5,611 nt of DNA, from NCBI GenBank assembly GCA_964398645.1, contig CAYNNU010000147.1:1-5611 (forward strand), given 5' to 3'. Positions 4,457 through 5,611 of this stretch are shown here, piece by piece; within the stretch, counting starts at the first letter, position 1; each line of letters opens with the position of its first letter. The notes beneath the pieces were generated by a model. That model was given only the letters and a program-made list of their open reading frames with translations. It had not been told where the DNA came from and did not search any database. The translations under genes were made by a program, and so were the position numbers. Origin of the DNA: Spirochaeta_B sp964398645 (lineage in GTDB: Bacteria > Spirochaetota > Spirochaetia > DSM-27196 > DSM-8902).

Positions 4457-5611
4457 TCACAGCTGTTTCTGTTTGTAGTTGAACAGAAGCAGTCTGACCC
4501 CGTTTAGTGAAACAAGAACAGTCCCACCTTCGTGCCCAATAACCGCCAGGGGCAGGGCCAAACCGACCGAGAATATGCCGGCAATCATTATGGCAATCAG
4601 GCCGAGTGCCAGCGAAATGTTGGTAACGAGGGTTTTTCGGGTTTTTCGGCTAAGGGCTATCAAATATGGCAACATTCGAAGATCATCCGACATCAGTACG
4701 ATATCGGCGGTTTCCAGGGCAACGTCGGTCCCAGCGGCGCCCATGGCAATGCCGAGTCGGGCCCCTGCCAGGGCGGGGGCATCGTTAATGCCATCGCCGA
4801 TCATAGCGGTTTTGCCGTATTGTTCTTCAATGCGTTTTACGGCGTTCAGTTTATGTTCAGGCAGCAGGCCGGGAAAGACTTCGTCGATTCCTGCCTGGTT
4901 GGCGATTGCCTTGGCGGTTTCTTCGTTGTCGCCTGTCAGCATTGCTATGTGTTCTATGCCATTGCGGCGCAAATCATTTAGAACCTCACGTACTCCCGGG
5001 CGCAGGCGGTCGATCAGGCTGATCAAGCCGAAGACTTCTTTTGTATTTTCGTCGGCTAGAACGATCACGGTTTTTACTTCGCGTTGGAGGCGCAGAATTT
5101 CCTGCTGGACATCGGCCAGGCTGGTTGTGTCGGTCGAGACCGTCTCATCGGCTGGCGCGTCGCTATCGCCAGGTGCTTCCAGCACGGCCGGGCTGCCCAA
5201 TACCAATTGCCGACCATCAACTTCTGCCCGGATTCCAATGCCGGAGGTGCTATGAAAATGTTTTGGTACAGAAAAAGCAATGTTTCGTTCATCAACATGT
5301 TCACTGATTGCCCGGGCAATGACGTGGTCGCTTTTGCTTTCCAATGCGGCGGCCGCCCGCAACACATCGGTTTCGGTCCAGCTGCCATAGGCAATAACGT
5401 CTTCAACTACCGGCTTGCCTTCGGTTAGGGTGCCGGTTTTGTCGAAGGCAATTGCCCGAATGCTTGCCGCTTGTTCAACATGAACCCCGCCTTTGAACAG
5501 GATTCCGCGTCTGGCTCCGTTTCCAATGGCAGAAAGAATGGAGGCCGGGGTGCTGATAATCAGGGCGCAGGGGCTGGCGGCTACCATCAAGGTGATTGCA
5601 CGGTACAGGGC
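4457..5611 (-). CDS. P1B-4-type heavy-metal-transporting ATPase, C-terminal part (N-terminus outside window)
   Basis: This is an ion-pumping P-type ATPase of the inner membrane that exports transition metals. The frame is open to the right edge, so the 384 visible residues are only the C-terminal part; any start codon in view (TTG 5590) is internal. Numbering from that TTG: SPC at 6-8 in the metal-binding transmembrane helix; phosphorylation motif DKTGTLTEGKP at 50-60; SDHVIARAI at 87-95, where the usual His-Pro is His-Val; GIG at 117-119; TGDN at 219-222; GDGINDAPAL at 265-274; and a C-terminal membrane pair (about 322-370) with HEGGT at 353-357. SPC plus HEGGT is the signature of subgroup P1B-4 (CoaT, CzcP, PfeT, FrvA, CtpD relatives), which carries Co(II), Fe(II), Ni(II) or Zn(II), rather than CPC-type Cu or Zn/Cd pumps. 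An acidic Ser/Thr-rich stretch sits at 139-160. It is convergent with tonB and so belongs to a different transcript. The exact metal cannot be told from this fragment. Confidence 0.93.
   Translation of the reverse strand, partial: ALYRAITLMVAASPCALIISTPASILSAIGNGARRGILFKGGVHVEQAASIRAIAFDKTGTLTEGKPVVEDVIAYGSWTETDVLRAAAALESKSDHVIARAISEHVDERNIAFSVPKHFHSTSGIGIRAEVDGRQLVLGSPAVLEAPGDSDAPADETVSTDTTSLADVQQEILRLQREVKTVIVLADENTKEVFGLISLIDRLRPGVREVLNDLRRNGIEHIAMLTGDNEETAKAIANQAGIDEVFPGLLPEHKLNAVKRIEEQYGKTAMIGDGINDAPALAGARLGIAMGAAGTDVALETADIVLMSDDLRMLPYLIALSRKTRKTLVTNISLALGLIAIMIAGIFSVGLALPLAVIGHEGGTVLVSLNGVRLLLFNYKQKQL

Noticed and set aside
4479..5255. 258-codon open frame on the plus strand
   Set aside because: It is antisense to the conserved ATPase core, rich in Ser and Arg as expected for a shadow frame, and has no ribosome-binding site or recognisable motif.
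5569..5575. Assignment of the ATPase to the ZntA/CadA (Zn/Cd) or CopA (Cu) type
   Set aside because: Those types carry CPC in this helix; here the motif is SPC, and HEGGT is present near the C-terminus, which fits P1B-4 instead.

Overview
This window reads as mid-GC bacterial chromosome from a diderm (outer-membrane) organism. It encodes a TonB-dependent outer-membrane receptor with a cleavable signal peptide and a TonB energy-transducing protein. A spirochaete is my best guess, based on the general look of the first, uncharacterised ORF and the frequent GTG/TTG starts. That placement is tentative, and only a database search could fix it.

Layout, left to right. (1) Positions 1-392 (+): the 3' end of a small uncharacterised protein gene, probably cut by the left edge. 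(2) Positions 426-1484 (-): mltG, an inner-membrane endolytic murein transglycosylase, convergent with the first gene across a 33-base gap. (3) Positions 1485-1728: a divergent regulatory region. It holds a well-formed sigma70-type promoter (-35 TTGACC, 17-base spacer, -10 TAGTAT), a 10-bp inverted repeat that covers both the mltG TTG codon and the -35 box, and a cobalamin (AdoCbl) riboswitch with recognisable B12 box, P1 stem, GNRA-capped P6 and a downstream hairpin that takes in part of the btuB Shine-Dalgarno. (4) Positions 1729-3717 (+): a BtuB-like TonB-dependent vitamin B12 receptor. (5) Positions 3735-4397 (+): a short TonB protein with an Ala/Pro linker, 17 bases behind btuB with its own AGGAG and a GTG start. 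(6) Positions 4398-4456: two tandem perfect 7-bp hairpins between convergent genes. (7) Positions 4457-5611 (-): the C-terminal part of a P1B-4-type heavy-metal ATPase (SPC and HEGGT motifs), cut by the right edge.

Functional reading: the central unit is a B12-responsive operon. When adenosylcobalamin is scarce, the leader should leave the btuB ribosome-binding site free, so that receptor and a dedicated TonB are made together to import cobalamin. When cofactor is plentiful, the aptamer should close and the L5/L13 kissing contact should hide the site. The neighbouring P1B-4 ATPase belongs to a family that exports Co(II), Fe(II), Ni(II) or Zn(II), so a cobalt link is possible, but the sequence does not fix the substrate. 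MltG (cell-wall glycan chain release) has no obvious link to B12. I do not see a wholly new system. The most interesting parts are the compact riboswitch-btuB-tonB unit, the inverted repeat over the divergent promoter, the in-frame 19-bp repeats flanking the TonB linker, and the His-Val replacement of the ATPase His-Pro motif.
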